The notes beneath the pieces were generated by a model, which was not told the origin of the DNA, did no database searches, and saw only the letters and a list, made by a program, of their open reading frames with translations. Source: Microcaldota archaeon (GTDB lineage: Archaea > Micrarchaeota > Micrarchaeia > Micrarchaeales > CABMGC01). From it: DNA of 33,063 nucleotides. The stretch lies in assembly GCA_021848095.1 (NCBI GenBank), contig JAJZMZ010000017.1, positions 1 through 33,063 on the forward strand, read 5' to 3'. Below, one piece after another: positions 10,002 through 19,599 of the stretch (its first letter is position 1; each line of letters starts with the position of its first letter). The position numbers were made by a program, and so were the translations under genes.

Positions 10002-10798
10002 TGCAAACAGTATTTATCAAGATAGGAGGAAGTGCAATAACTGACATAAATAAGGAAAGCACTGCAAAAAAAGAAGAGATAAAACGTTTGTTAAATGAAA
10101 TAAAACCTTGCTTAAATAAAAAGAAGGTTTTAGTAGGTCATGGAAGTGGCTCTTTTGCACATATTCCTGCACATAAATACAAACTAAATTTAGGACTTAC
10201 AGAAAAAGATAGTTTATATGGCGCTTCTGTAACGCAAAGCGCAGCTGCAAAGTTACATAGAATAGTAGTAGAGTGTGCAGTGCAAGAAGGACTTTCTACT
10301 TTTTCTTTTTCTCCATCCACTACGGCAGTAGCTGAAAGTGGTAGGATATTTAATTGGGACGTATCCGCAATTGAAAAAGCACTTGAGTTGGGATTTTTGC
10401 CAATAACTTATGGTGATGTTGTTTTAGATAAAAAACAAGGTGTTTGCATAGCTTCAACAGAAGAAGTTTTCAGAGCACTTTCTAAAAAAATAAAACCAGA
10501 AAAGTTGATTATAGGTACAGATGTTGATGGCATATTTGATAAAGATCCTAAATTAAGTCCCGATGCTACATTAATTAAAGAAGTAAATAAAAATAACATA
10601 AAAGATGTATTAAATTACTCGGGAAAATCAACAAAGATTGATGTTACAGGTGGAATGAAAAGTAAAGTTTCACACCTTTATGAAATATCAAAAGAAACAG
10701 GAGCTGTTTGTCAAATTGTAAATTTACAAAAACCTGGAAGATTAAAAGATGCAATATTAGGAAATGAAGTTATTGGAACAATAATTAATGCAAATTAG
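10001..10798 (+). CDS. Isopentenyl phosphate kinase (amino acid kinase family)
   Basis: 265 aa: FIKIGGSAITD, VGHGSGSFAHIPAHKY (IPK-type His), GTDVDGIFDKDP, DVTGGMKSKV. Start overlaps the previous stop (TAATG). Confidence 0.88.
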   Translation: MQTVFIKIGGSAITDINKESTAKKEEIKRLLNEIKPCLNKKKVLVGHGSGSFAHIPAHKYKLNLGLTEKDSLYGASVTQSAAAKLHRIVVECAVQEGLSTFSFSPSTTAVAESGRIFNWDVSAIEKALELGFLPITYGDVVLDKKQGVCIASTEEVFRALSKKIKPEKLIIGTDVDGIFDKDPKLSPDATLIKEVNKNNIKDVLNYSGKSTKIDVTGGMKSKVSHLYEISKETGAVCQIVNLQKPGRLKDAILGNEVIGTIINAN

Positions 10799-10801
10799 TA
10801 A

Positions 10802-12529
10802 CTATTTTTTAAATACTTTAATTAACTTCTCGTATGGTAATGTGTTAATTACATCTTTTTTAATTAGCCAACCGCGTTTTGCCATCCCAACTCCATAACG
10901 TAGTAACTCTAAATTATTAACCCTGTGAGAATCAGTATTTATTGAAAACTGTAAGTTAAACTCCTTTGCTCTAAGTATATTTTCATCATTTAAATCTAAT
11001 CGTTCGGGATATGAATTTATCTCTAAAACTATGTTGTTATCTTTTGTCGCTTGAAAAACCTTATCAAGATCAAACTCAATAGGTTGCCTTTGATTTATTA
11101 AACGTGCAGTAGGATGTGCAATAATATTTATTTTGTTTGAGGTTATTGCAGTAAGTAATCGTTTTGTCATGTCTTGTTTGTTCATATTTAAGTTTGTATG
11201 AATACTTGCAAGTACATAATCCATTTTTTCTATAATTTTATCTGAAAAGTCTAGTGAACCATCTTTTAAGATATCAGTTTCTGCGCTTTTTAAGATTTTT
11301 ATCTTTCCATTTAATTTATCATTTAATGTATCTATTTCGTCAAAGTACTTCAAAACACGTTTTTCATCCATACCCCTAGCTATATACTCTGATTTTGAGT
11401 GATCTGTCATACCAATATAACTCCTACCTAGCTTTGCAGCTTCTAATGCCATCTCTTCGATAGTATTTAATCCGTCGCTATGTGTTGAGTGAACATGTAA
11501 ATCTCCTAGTATATCATCAAGTTGAATTAACTTTGGAAGTTTATTTTCTTTTGCAAGCTCAATCTCTCCGCGGTTTTCACGCATCTCTGGTTCAGGGTAC
11601 TCCATGCCTAGTTTTTCGTATATATTGCTTTCATCTTCGCTAGCAACTATCTTGCCTTTCAAATCATAAAGCCCATACTCATTTAATTTATAACCTTTTT
11701 TGATTGCAATCTGACGCACCTTTACATTATGATCCTTACTTCCTATGAAGTACTGCTGTGCTGCACCAAAACTTTCTTTTGAAACAACACGAATATCACA
11801 ACTTATTCCTATCTTAAGCCAAACAGTTGTTTTTGTAGGACCTATGACTATAGTATTTTCTACTTCAGATAATTTAGTAACAAACTCCATAACTTTTTCT
11901 GGAATATTTGAAATTACAAGAATATCCAAATCTCCGACAGTTTCCTTCATTCTTCTAGTTGAACCTGCAAGTACTACCTTTTCAACAAGTCCAGAATCTT
12001 TTAATTGTTTAATTATTAACTCAGCTTCAGGAAGTGCTTTACCGAGAAGTATTCTACCTTTTGATGACTCAAGAAGTTTTAGGCCTTTTTCCAACTCCTC
12101 TTCACTCTTTTGACCGAAGCCGGGAAGTGATCTTATCTTTTTTTCATCGATTACTTTTTTTAGGTCTTCTACATTACTAACTTTTAAATTTTTATAAAGA
12201 GCATAAATACGCTTTGGGCCCAAACCTTGTATTCTTGTTAGATTTTTAAAATCAATAGGATATTTTTTCTTTAGTTCTTGATATTTTTTAATTTTTCCAG
12301 TTTTGACAAACTCGTTTATCTTTTCTGCAAGTGCCTTTCCTATGCCATTAAGTTCTGTTAAACCTTCAATGCCATTTTTTTCAATTATATCGGATACATC
12401 TTCTGGTAAAGATTCAATAGTAAGTGCTGCTTTTTTGTAAGCCCTTATCTCAAAAATGTTAGAGGTTTTTGATAACTCAAGCATGCTTGCAATTTCATTA
12501 AAAATCTCTGCAATTTTTTGATTGTTCAT
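10802..12529 (-). CDS. polX: Family X DNA polymerase with C-terminal PHP domain (PolX)
   Basis: 575 aa. N-terminal HhH/PolX region (AGSTRRMKETVGDLDILV nucleotidyltransferase motif) and PHP motifs DLHVHSTHSDG, MTDHS, ASIHTNL, IAHPTAR. Confidence 0.92.
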   Translation of the reverse strand: MNNQKIAEIFNEIASMLELSKTSNIFEIRAYKKAALTIESLPEDVSDIIEKNGIEGLTELNGIGKALAEKINEFVKTGKIKKYQELKKKYPIDFKNLTRIQGLGPKRIYALYKNLKVSNVEDLKKVIDEKKIRSLPGFGQKSEEELEKGLKLLESSKGRILLGKALPEAELIIKQLKDSGLVEKVVLAGSTRRMKETVGDLDILVISNIPEKVMEFVTKLSEVENTIVIGPTKTTVWLKIGISCDIRVVSKESFGAAQQYFIGSKDHNVKVRQIAIKKGYKLNEYGLYDLKGKIVASEDESNIYEKLGMEYPEPEMRENRGEIELAKENKLPKLIQLDDILGDLHVHSTHSDGLNTIEEMALEAAKLGRSYIGMTDHSKSEYIARGMDEKRVLKYFDEIDTLNDKLNGKIKILKSAETDILKDGSLDFSDKIIEKMDYVLASIHTNLNMNKQDMTKRLLTAITSNKINIIAHPTARLINQRQPIEFDLDKVFQATKDNNIVLEINSYPERLDLNDENILRAKEFNLQFSINTDSHRVNNLELLRYGVGMAKRGWLIKKDVINTLPYEKLIKVFKK

Positions 12530-12545
12530 TTAATATCAACAAAAA

Positions 12546-13919
12546 TCATATGTAAAATTTCTTCATTAACTCATAAGCTAGTTCATTGTCAATTTTACTA
12601 GAAAAATTATTTTTTGATATTTTTGCATTTGATAAATCAATGTCTTTATGTAAAGATAATTGTTTATTCTTTTTTATTGCATTTAATGCTTCAAGAATAT
12701 TTTTATAATAAACATAATCTAATGAGTAGATTCTTGAATCTATAAATGTAAATCCAAGACTCTTTGAATGAGACTGCATAAACTGTTCTGTTCCTTTTTT
12801 ATTATTTGTTTCAGGTCCTTTAAACAATCTACTTTTCTTTTCTTGTTTTGGTGCCAAAATTGCTATAACTCCATTTCCATTTGTAATAAATTGTAATGAG
12901 GTGTAAACCTCAAACTCATTCTTTTTCAAGTACTCTTCAATTATCGTAGATGATTTTTTAAGTTGTGGCCAGATTATTTCTTCACTTTTATCAGGAACTT
13001 TTGTAATTAAATAAAATAAATCTAACTCACTTTTTTGAATAAATGTTTTTAAGTAACTTTTTAACTTTGTATCAGAGTATTTCATACCATAAAAATAATC
13101 TAATGATGGACTTTCTAAGAACTTTCTTGATATTAATATAAAACGAGATATTGATTCTTTTGATAGAACTGCTGCAACATTTCTTTCTTTATCAATTGGG
13201 TCTACAATTATGAACTCAGAGTTAAATTTTTTAATTAACTCGTTGTGGTTCAGAGTTTCATTGTTTCCAGGAGAAATGATTATTTTATCAGATAATGCAG
13301 AGCCCCACTTTAAAACATTTAAAAATGTTCCAAAGTTATATATGAGTACCTCACATAAATAACCAGAAAACCCTGATGTTTTTGTTTCTGCACCATATAA
13401 AAAATGATTTTTTAAAAAGTACTTTAACAAACGTACTTCATCTTTTTGCTTTTCTTTTAGCTTTTCATTTATGAAGGTTGTATGTAAAGGTGTTCTATCT
13501 ACAGCTGTTGCGAGCTGTTCGGCACTTTGAATTTTCAATGCAGGAACTATGTCTGCTTTTATATTTAAGGATTTTAGAAAAACCCTCACATAAGGATGTT
13601 CAGCATATTTTATTTCATACGAATCGGATTTATTTTTTACAAGAGCTTTTCCATACTTTAAACCCACTCTTTCTAAATAATCTTTTGTTGTTCCGGTTTT
13701 AAAAAGTAAGAATATATCAATATCAGAGTTTCCTTTTAAGTTTGTGCCTCTTGAAACTGAACCAGTAACTGTTATTTCAACATCTTTTGGAACTATTTCT
13801 TTTAAAGAAGATATAATCAAATTTATTTTAACTATAGTATCTTTGTACTCTTTATTAGAGGGCTTTATCTCCTTTAATACATGTTTTAAAATACCATCTA
13901 TGACAGTTTTATTTGACAT
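12546..13919 (-). CDS. cca: Archaeal class I CCA tRNA nucleotidyltransferase
   Basis: 457 aa: TGSVSRGTNLKGNSDIDIFLLF, EHPYVRVF, VDRTPLHTTFINEKL, FLKNHFLYGAETKTSGFSGYLCEVLIYNFG. Confidence 0.92.
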   Translation of the reverse strand: MSNKTVIDGILKHVLKEIKPSNKEYKDTIVKINLIISSLKEIVPKDVEITVTGSVSRGTNLKGNSDIDIFLLFKTGTTKDYLERVGLKYGKALVKNKSDSYEIKYAEHPYVRVFLKSLNIKADIVPALKIQSAEQLATAVDRTPLHTTFINEKLKEKQKDEVRLLKYFLKNHFLYGAETKTSGFSGYLCEVLIYNFGTFLNVLKWGSALSDKIIISPGNNETLNHNELIKKFNSEFIIVDPIDKERNVAAVLSKESISRFILISRKFLESPSLDYFYGMKYSDTKLKSYLKTFIQKSELDLFYLITKVPDKSEEIIWPQLKKSSTIIEEYLKKNEFEVYTSLQFITNGNGVIAILAPKQEKKSRLFKGPETNNKKGTEQFMQSHSKSLGFTFIDSRIYSLDYVYYKNILEALNAIKKNKQLSLHKDIDLSNAKISKNNFSSKIDNELAYELMKKFYI

Positions 13920-13998
13920 CTAAACATATACCTATTAAAAGTAAACAAATAAAAACCACTCGCAAATACCCTAAATATACTAACAATTAGACATAGTA

Positions 13999-14030
13999 TT
14001 TATATTTTAATAGTCATTTTATAGCGGTGA
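13999..14030 (+). promoter_or_regulatory. Candidate TATA element (13999-14008) and Shine-Dalgarno GGTGA (14026-14030)
   Basis: tttatatttt ... ggtga upstream of the ATG at 14035. Confidence 0.4.
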
Positions 14031-14034
14031 GAGA

Positions 14035-14592
14035 ATGGCAAGACCAGATAAAAAAATTAAAAAGAATATTGTGGAAGAATTTTCTGCAATTGTTGCAGAT
14101 GGAATGTACAGAGATAACAATTTAGGTGTTGTTCCTTTAACAAAAACTATTCAGAAAAAACTAAAGGTACTTCCAGGAGATATAATAGAGTTAAGTTTTA
14201 GTGGTAAAAAGACAGTTGCAACTGTAATAGAGGGTTACAACAAGGACTCAAAATCTAATTATGTAAGATTAGATAAAAGAACTAGAGATCAATTAGGAAT
14301 AATATTAGGTGAAGAAATAACATTAACAAAACCACAGGTTTTCAATGCAAATGAAGTAATTGTAAGGCCAAAAGGAAAGATACCGCATACAATACCAGTA
14401 CCGATAGATTGGCAAACATACTTTAGACAAAGATTAGTAAACAAAGGAGTTATAGAAGGCGATAAGATAAGCATGCCAGTCTTAGGAGTTAACATTGAGT
14501 TTGATGTTGTAAATGTACAACCTTTAGGTGTTTGTAAAGTAACTTCAGAAACTACATTTGATTTTTCTGAAAACAGACAAGCTTGTTGTTAA
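14035..14592 (+). CDS. Stand-alone Cdc48/VAT N-terminal-domain-like protein (no AAA module)
   Basis: 185 aa. LKVLPGDIIELSFSGKKTVATVIEG..., NYVRLDKRTRDQLGIILGEEITLTKPQVFNANEVIVRP, VEGDKISMPVLG...FDVVNVQPLGVCKVTSETTFDFSE follow the Cdc48 N-domain layout (double-psi barrel plus CDC48_2). No Walker A/B. Ends -RQACC. Confidence 0.75.
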   Translation: MARPDKKIKKNIVEEFSAIVADGMYRDNNLGVVPLTKTIQKKLKVLPGDIIELSFSGKKTVATVIEGYNKDSKSNYVRLDKRTRDQLGIILGEEITLTKPQVFNANEVIVRPKGKIPHTIPVPIDWQTYFRQRLVNKGVIEGDKISMPVLGVNIEFDVVNVQPLGVCKVTSETTFDFSENRQACC

Positions 14593-14620
14593 TTAGTTTT
14601 TCTATTATTTCTTTTTATTT

Positions 14621-14998
14621 TTAATTTTTATAAGAATACTTCTTATTTTTTGGTTTTTCTTCTATTTGTTCTTCTATCTCAATTACAGAGTTTAATCTTA
14701 TACCTAAATCAGCTATTTTATAACCAATACTTGCAAATAAAAATAATATTATTATTTGTATTATTTCGTAAATCGGACCAGATAATACATTTGATATGTT
14801 AGTTGCTAAAGTATTGAAAGAGTTAGTAATATTATTTCCAGATATTTTATTTGATGTTTGCAGTAGTGAAGACTTACTTGCAGAGTTATATAAACCATAA
14901 CCCATGAAAAAAGCTATTACAATTAATAAAACACCTAAAACAATCAATATGTCTCCTTTATAAGCCATCTTATCACACTGAATAATATTAATTAGCAA
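14621..14998 (-). CDS. Small membrane protein, two predicted TM helices
   Basis: 125 aa (alternative Met start at 14968). Hydrophobic segments ILIVLGVLLIVIAFFMGYGLY and IIQIIILFLFASIGYKI; charged C-terminus. Confidence 0.55.
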   Translation of the reverse strand: MLINIIQCDKMAYKGDILIVLGVLLIVIAFFMGYGLYNSASKSSLLQTSNKISGNNITNSFNTLATNISNVLSGPIYEIIQIIILFLFASIGYKIADLGIRLNSVIEIEEQIEEKPKNKKYSYKN

Positions 14999-15027
14999 TA
15001 TATTAAATAACTTGTTTTTATTAGTTA

Positions 15028-15951
15028 TTAAGACTTTAATTCTTTTTTAATTTTGTTTGCTATCTCAACTCCAACGATATGTATGGCTTCTCTTGTTGAA
15101 GCGCCTATATGTGGAGTCATTATAAGATTTTTATTTTTTAATGCGTAATTTACGAACCTATTTCCTTTTTTAAGAAATGGTTCTTCTGGAAAAACATCCA
15201 ATGCTGCACCAGATATTATATGTTTTTTCAAAGCTACAAAAAGATCATTTGTGTTTATAACCTCGCCTCTTGAGGTATTTATTAGAAGTGCTGTTTTTTT
15301 CATTAGCTTAAACTGTTTTAATTGCAACATGTTTCTTGATGAAGTAGTAAGCATAGGATGTAGCGATATTATATCAGATGTTTTTAAAAGAGTGTTTAAT
15401 GAAACTAAAGGAACTGAGTTTTTTTTGATAAATGGATCATAGGCTATTACTTTCATATCAAATGCTTTTGCATACTCTGCAACCTGTGAACCTATTCTTC
15501 CAAGACCTATTATTCCGAGAGTTTTTCCATTTAATTGAGTACCTATAAACTTGTACCTTTCCCATTTACCATTTTTAAGATTTTCAAATGCCCAGGGAAT
15601 ATTACGTGAAAGAGCTAGCATTAAAGCAATAGTGTGTTGTGCTGTTGGAAGAGTATGTGCACCATGAAGATTTAATACCTTTATCTTTTTCTTTTTTGCA
15701 TACTCTATATCGATATGATTAAGCCCAGTTGTTGCTGAACCTATTAACTTTAGATTAATTGCTTTATCTAGTATCTTCTTTGTAACTTTTGTATCTACTC
15801 GTATAACTAGTATGTCAAAAATGTGAATTTTTTTCAAAAGTTCTTCGTTACTCATGTTTTTTGCAGTTACATTTCCAATGCCATTAAGTATTTTCATTGC
15901 ATCTTTGTCGAAGTATTCTGGATTATTTACTAAAATATTTAATTTTTGCAT
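15028..15951 (-). CDS. D-isomer-specific 2-hydroxyacid dehydrogenase (phosphoglycerate dehydrogenase-like)
   Basis: 307 aa: Rossmann GKTLGIIGLGRIGSQVAEYAKAF, catalytic NTSRGEVI, DVFPEEP, TPHIGAST. Confidence 0.88.
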   Translation of the reverse strand: MQKLNILVNNPEYFDKDAMKILNGIGNVTAKNMSNEELLKKIHIFDILVIRVDTKVTKKILDKAINLKLIGSATTGLNHIDIEYAKKKKIKVLNLHGAHTLPTAQHTIALMLALSRNIPWAFENLKNGKWERYKFIGTQLNGKTLGIIGLGRIGSQVAEYAKAFDMKVIAYDPFIKKNSVPLVSLNTLLKTSDIISLHPMLTTSSRNMLQLKQFKLMKKTALLINTSRGEVINTNDLFVALKKHIISGAALDVFPEEPFLKKGNRFVNYALKNKNLIMTPHIGASTREAIHIVGVEIANKIKKELKS

Positions 15952-15974
15952 TTTTACACATCGAAATTAAATTT

Positions 15975-17387
15975 TTATGCCATTGATGACTCTTGTGCCC
16001 TAGGATCTGTTGCTTTTATGATTTTTGTAACTGAACTTTTATTGAAGCCTTTGAATCCTTTTGTTCGTTCAAGATCCTCCATGTGACTACCTATTGCTCC
16101 GTTTTTTAAAAAATTATTGTATTGTTCTTTAGTTATTGAAGAGTTAGAGAGTAATTTATCTAATCGTGATTTTTCAACACGCCATAACTCTCCAGAAGTG
16201 AATGCTTGTTTTAAAAACTCAAAGTTAGAAAAGGGTGGCATCACAGTTACCCCAAATTTTGGAAGACTATTTCTTAAAGAGTTAAAATCAAATCTTGCTT
16301 CTAAATGATGCATACCAGCTTGAAGAATACTTTCGCCATGAAGTCCTACCCACAAACCAACTGTTCCTAATGTTTTTCTTTGTTGTAATCCTTTATGTGG
16401 AAAATCAATATCTGTTTCTTCAGAGTAAAGATCAACATCTGTAAATACAACTATATCGCAAACGTCATGTTCCATTATTTGAGCTCCCCAATGTGCTTGA
16501 TCACCTGCATAATATTTTTCTCTGCAAGTATAACCCATTAACTCAAAAATATGTATCATTTTTGAGAAGTTTTGTCTTGAAGAACGATATGTATGATGGT
16601 CTTGATTGCCCCAACCTAAACCTAATTTATCTTGCCTTGATTTTTGTACCTGTCCTGCTAAGTTTCTCCTTTGCCAGTATGCCCTTTCTGATCTGAAAAA
16701 TGCATCAGATACTCTTGCATTATCTAACTTTGAAAGTGCAGAATAAATTAATTTTTCTGTAAACTTTATTCCTTCATTATCATTTTTGAAGTAACGTTGT
16801 CGTGAAAAAAACATGCTCAAAACTGTTAGGTACTCAAAGACATCGTCTTTTGAATTTGTTGAAAAACCATTGTAACCGCGTCTTTCAACAGCAGATAATG
16901 TATAACTTCCTTCTTTTGAAATTATTGCTTTTCTAAAACGTGAAAATGGTTTACCTTCGATATTTGTATTTACTCCAATAGCTTGTATAAAATTATCAAG
17001 TTCTTCTGGTTTCAACACAACCTCAGTTTCATTACTTTTTCCAAGTATTACAGGAAAGAAGTAAGATCTACTGTGTTTGAATGGCTTTCCATATTTACAT
17101 TTTTTATCAACAGGAATAAATTTGCTAAACCCAAGTTTCAGAAGTGCTTTCTCATTTGTTTTACTTTCTGGAATAACAACATAATCCACCCAGTTAAAAA
17201 ACTTTGTTGATGTTTCTGTTGACATTTTTTTAGATAACTGAGCTGCAAACTTATTTTTTTTAAGAAAGTTATTAATTATTGAGGTAAGAAACTTTTCAGT
17301 TTCTGGATAAAGTTTCCAATCAAACTCTTCATTTATTGATGCATCATTTTTGTCTTCGTATTTGTTTTTGTTTTTAGAGTTTACCAT
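15975..17387 (-). CDS. Uncharacterised 470-aa protein; possibly VOC/DUF1338-like metalloenzyme fold
   Basis: 470 aa with His/Glu-rich blocks NQDHHTYRSSRQNFSKMIHIFELMGYTCREKYY, GAQIMEHDVCDIVVFTDVD and LQAGMHHLEARFDF. Layout resembles paired VOC modules, but the family is not confidently recognised. Confidence 0.6.
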   Translation of the reverse strand: MVNSKNKNKYEDKNDASINEEFDWKLYPETEKFLTSIINNFLKKNKFAAQLSKKMSTETSTKFFNWVDYVVIPESKTNEKALLKLGFSKFIPVDKKCKYGKPFKHSRSYFFPVILGKSNETEVVLKPEELDNFIQAIGVNTNIEGKPFSRFRKAIISKEGSYTLSAVERRGYNGFSTNSKDDVFEYLTVLSMFFSRQRYFKNDNEGIKFTEKLIYSALSKLDNARVSDAFFRSERAYWQRRNLAGQVQKSRQDKLGLGWGNQDHHTYRSSRQNFSKMIHIFELMGYTCREKYYAGDQAHWGAQIMEHDVCDIVVFTDVDLYSEETDIDFPHKGLQQRKTLGTVGLWVGLHGESILQAGMHHLEARFDFNSLRNSLPKFGVTVMPPFSNFEFLKQAFTSGELWRVEKSRLDKLLSNSSITKEQYNNFLKNGAIGSHMEDLERTKGFKGFNKSSVTKIIKATDPRAQESSMA

Positions 17388-17401
17388 TATTTCACAATTA
17401 T

Positions 17402-18241
17402 TTATTTTGTGGGTTTATAGCTAAACTTTTTGCCTTTCCAGATATCTTCATCTCCCCATAATCCAGCACGCCAAGCATTGAACTCGACTAATTGAGAGTA
17501 ATCAATGAAAAGATTTACATCCTTACCGAATTTTTTAAGATACCATTTGAATACAGGCGGATCTGAAGCTTCAAACATGAACTTATCAAAGCCAAACTCA
17601 TTTGTTATTTTTTTAATTAAATCTAAACGCCATTTATTTGGAGGAAGATCTTCAGTCAAACCTTCTGACTCTATCATTATTACATCAACACCTGCTTTGA
17701 TATGTGCCGATAACTCTGACATTACATCATCTATTTTGCGCATCTTCATTTCTCCTTCGTAACCTACCCTATGAGTACCTCCACCTGCATCATACATAAA
17801 TGAAACTTCAGGTTTTGCTTTCATACCTTTCTTTTGAACCTGCTTAACTATCTCTACTTTATCTTTTAATGAAATGTCAACAAAACCACTAGATACTTCT
17901 ATAACATCGAAGCCCAAGGATTTACACTCTTTTATGTATTGATCAACTGCCTTTGAGCCTTGAACAATTATACGTTCAACAAAACCCCCAGTAGATACAT
18001 AAACTCCATGATCATGACATGCATCAAGAATATCTTTTACTGTTTTTTTCGAAAGAAAACGCTCAGAACCTCCTGCAAATTTATATCCATCAAAGTAATT
18101 GCTCCAATCATGCAATAAGCCTTTCAAGTAACCGTAAGTTATTGAGGAGTAGTAAGGACCTCTGATTTCTATTATTCCTTTCTTTCTTGGCTTTTTTGGT
18201 AGTTCATATATATCGAGAAAATCAAATGCTCTTTTTTCCAT
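17402..18241 (-). CDS. Phosphosulfolactate synthase-like (ComA/HSA32 family) TIM barrel
   Basis: DGYKFAGGSERFLSKKTVKDILDACHDHGVYVSTGGFVERIIVQG, SLGFDVIEVSSGFVDIS, FIDYSQLVEFNAWRAGLWG. The track starts at 18307; the internal Met at 18241 (MEKRAFDFLDI) removes the overlap with the upstream gene. Confidence 0.75.
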   Translation of the reverse strand: MEKRAFDFLDIYELPKKPRKKGIIEIRGPYYSSITYGYLKGLLHDWSNYFDGYKFAGGSERFLSKKTVKDILDACHDHGVYVSTGGFVERIIVQGSKAVDQYIKECKSLGFDVIEVSSGFVDISLKDKVEIVKQVQKKGMKAKPEVSFMYDAGGGTHRVGYEGEMKMRKIDDVMSELSAHIKAGVDVIMIESEGLTEDLPPNKWRLDLIKKITNEFGFDKFMFEASDPPVFKWYLKKFGKDVNLFIDYSQLVEFNAWRAGLWGDEDIWKGKKFSYKPTK

Positions 18242-18245
18242 AAAA

Positions 18246-19595
18246 TCACATACATAAATCAAATAAACACGATATCTTTTTAATACTTTCAAGATTTCGT
18301 AGTTCATTTAGTAAAATCATTGATTTATTTTTGCTTAAGGACATTGAAGCAAGAGTGATGAACTTTTGTTCTAACTCTTTTTTACTCATTGGATTTTTAG
18401 GATGACCTTTTTGATAATAAACAACCTTATCTATTGTTTTATTTTTAGTAATTACATTTATTTCATTAGAGATACATGAAGGATACCTCGCAGTTAGCTC
18501 CTTCTTTTCTTTTACTGTTGTTAATTTTAGTAGTTTATTGATTCTGTTATCAGTTAATCTTTTCTCTGAATACGACTCAGGAGTTATGTCTCCATAAATT
18601 AATGCAGAACAAACAATAAATGGAAGACTATGATCTGCAGTTTCCTTTGTTTTTGGAGACCATTTTTCCTTGTCTTTCCCTAAAACTTTGTAACCACTTT
18701 CTGTTGTTAATATATTGATTTTTTTAATTTCATCTATGTTTTTGATTTCTTCTTTTGCAGATATTGCAGCTGTTATTGCACTTTGAGAACGTATCTCTGC
18801 AGGATAAAACTTAGTTATTCTTTGATTTATTAAAAATTGATTTTTTTTATTTCCAAATGTCTTTGTACTTAAATTAAACTTACCAGTTACTTGTTTCCAA
18901 AAACCCATCTCGCCTTCAAAGATTGGAGATGGCCCGGTTATGCCATTATTAGCTAGTTTAGCTGAGAATATTGCGTCTTTTGCAGCATTAGGAAATGATA
19001 TTGCTTTCCACATAGAGAGCTCGCCTGCACGTACCTGTCTCATAGCTATATGGGAGTTTAATGCTATGTTTATAGCTTGGGTGGTTTTTTTAACTCCTGA
19101 TTCCATTAAAAATGATGATGCAGTAGCAACACTAACTAAACCATAGCTAGTGTGATCCCAGCCTTTCTTCCATAAGCTCGCAGCTGTAGAAAGGCGGCAT
19201 TGTACTTCGTAAGCTAGTGCTATTGCAACAATGACATCTTTGCCTGTTCTGTTGTATTCTTCAGCTACGGCGAGCAATGGCATTATATTATCACTAGGAT
19301 GTGCAAACTCCTTCGACTCGAAAGAGTCATTATAGTCTAAATATCTAGACATTATTCCGTTCACAAAACCAGCGTCTTCAGAGCTAGCTTTTTCACTTGA
19401 ACATAATATTGAAGCTCCTTCTTTGCTTTTTTTAATTGTCTTTTTTGCGATTTGCACAGGAACCGCTTTCTGTGCGCCTAATGCGCAACCAAATGTATCT
19501 ATAACAGCGTCTTTTGCAATTTCTATTGTTTTACTAGGTAGTATTTTATAAGACAATGAATTTGCATACTCACTAATATCTTCTGCTAATGTCAT
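18246..19595 (-). CDS. MmgE/PrpD family protein (2-methylcitrate dehydratase-like)
   Basis: 449 aa: AVIDTFGCALGA, GIMSRYLDYNDSFESKEFAHPSDNIMPLLAVAEE, WKAISFPNAAKDAIFSAKLANNGITGPSPIFEGEMGFWK, ADHSLPFIVCSAL. Confidence 0.88.
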   Translation of the reverse strand: MTLAEDISEYANSLSYKILPSKTIEIAKDAVIDTFGCALGAQKAVPVQIAKKTIKKSKEGASILCSSEKASSEDAGFVNGIMSRYLDYNDSFESKEFAHPSDNIMPLLAVAEEYNRTGKDVIVAIALAYEVQCRLSTAASLWKKGWDHTSYGLVSVATASSFLMESGVKKTTQAINIALNSHIAMRQVRAGELSMWKAISFPNAAKDAIFSAKLANNGITGPSPIFEGEMGFWKQVTGKFNLSTKTFGNKKNQFLINQRITKFYPAEIRSQSAITAAISAKEEIKNIDEIKKINILTTESGYKVLGKDKEKWSPKTKETADHSLPFIVCSALIYGDITPESYSEKRLTDNRINKLLKLTTVKEKKELTARYPSCISNEINVITKNKTIDKVVYYQKGHPKNPMSKKELEQKFITLASMSLSKNKSMILLNELRNLESIKKISCLFDLCM

Positions 19596-19599
19596 AATC

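Noticed and set aside
11745-12113. Plus-strand 122-aa ORF
   Set aside because: Antisense shadow of the PolX gene, which has strong domain motifs.
17402-18307. Track start at 18307 for the ComA-like gene
   Set aside because: The extra 22 residues overlap PrpD and do not fit the family; the Met at 18241 leaves a 4-nt gap like the other operon junctions.
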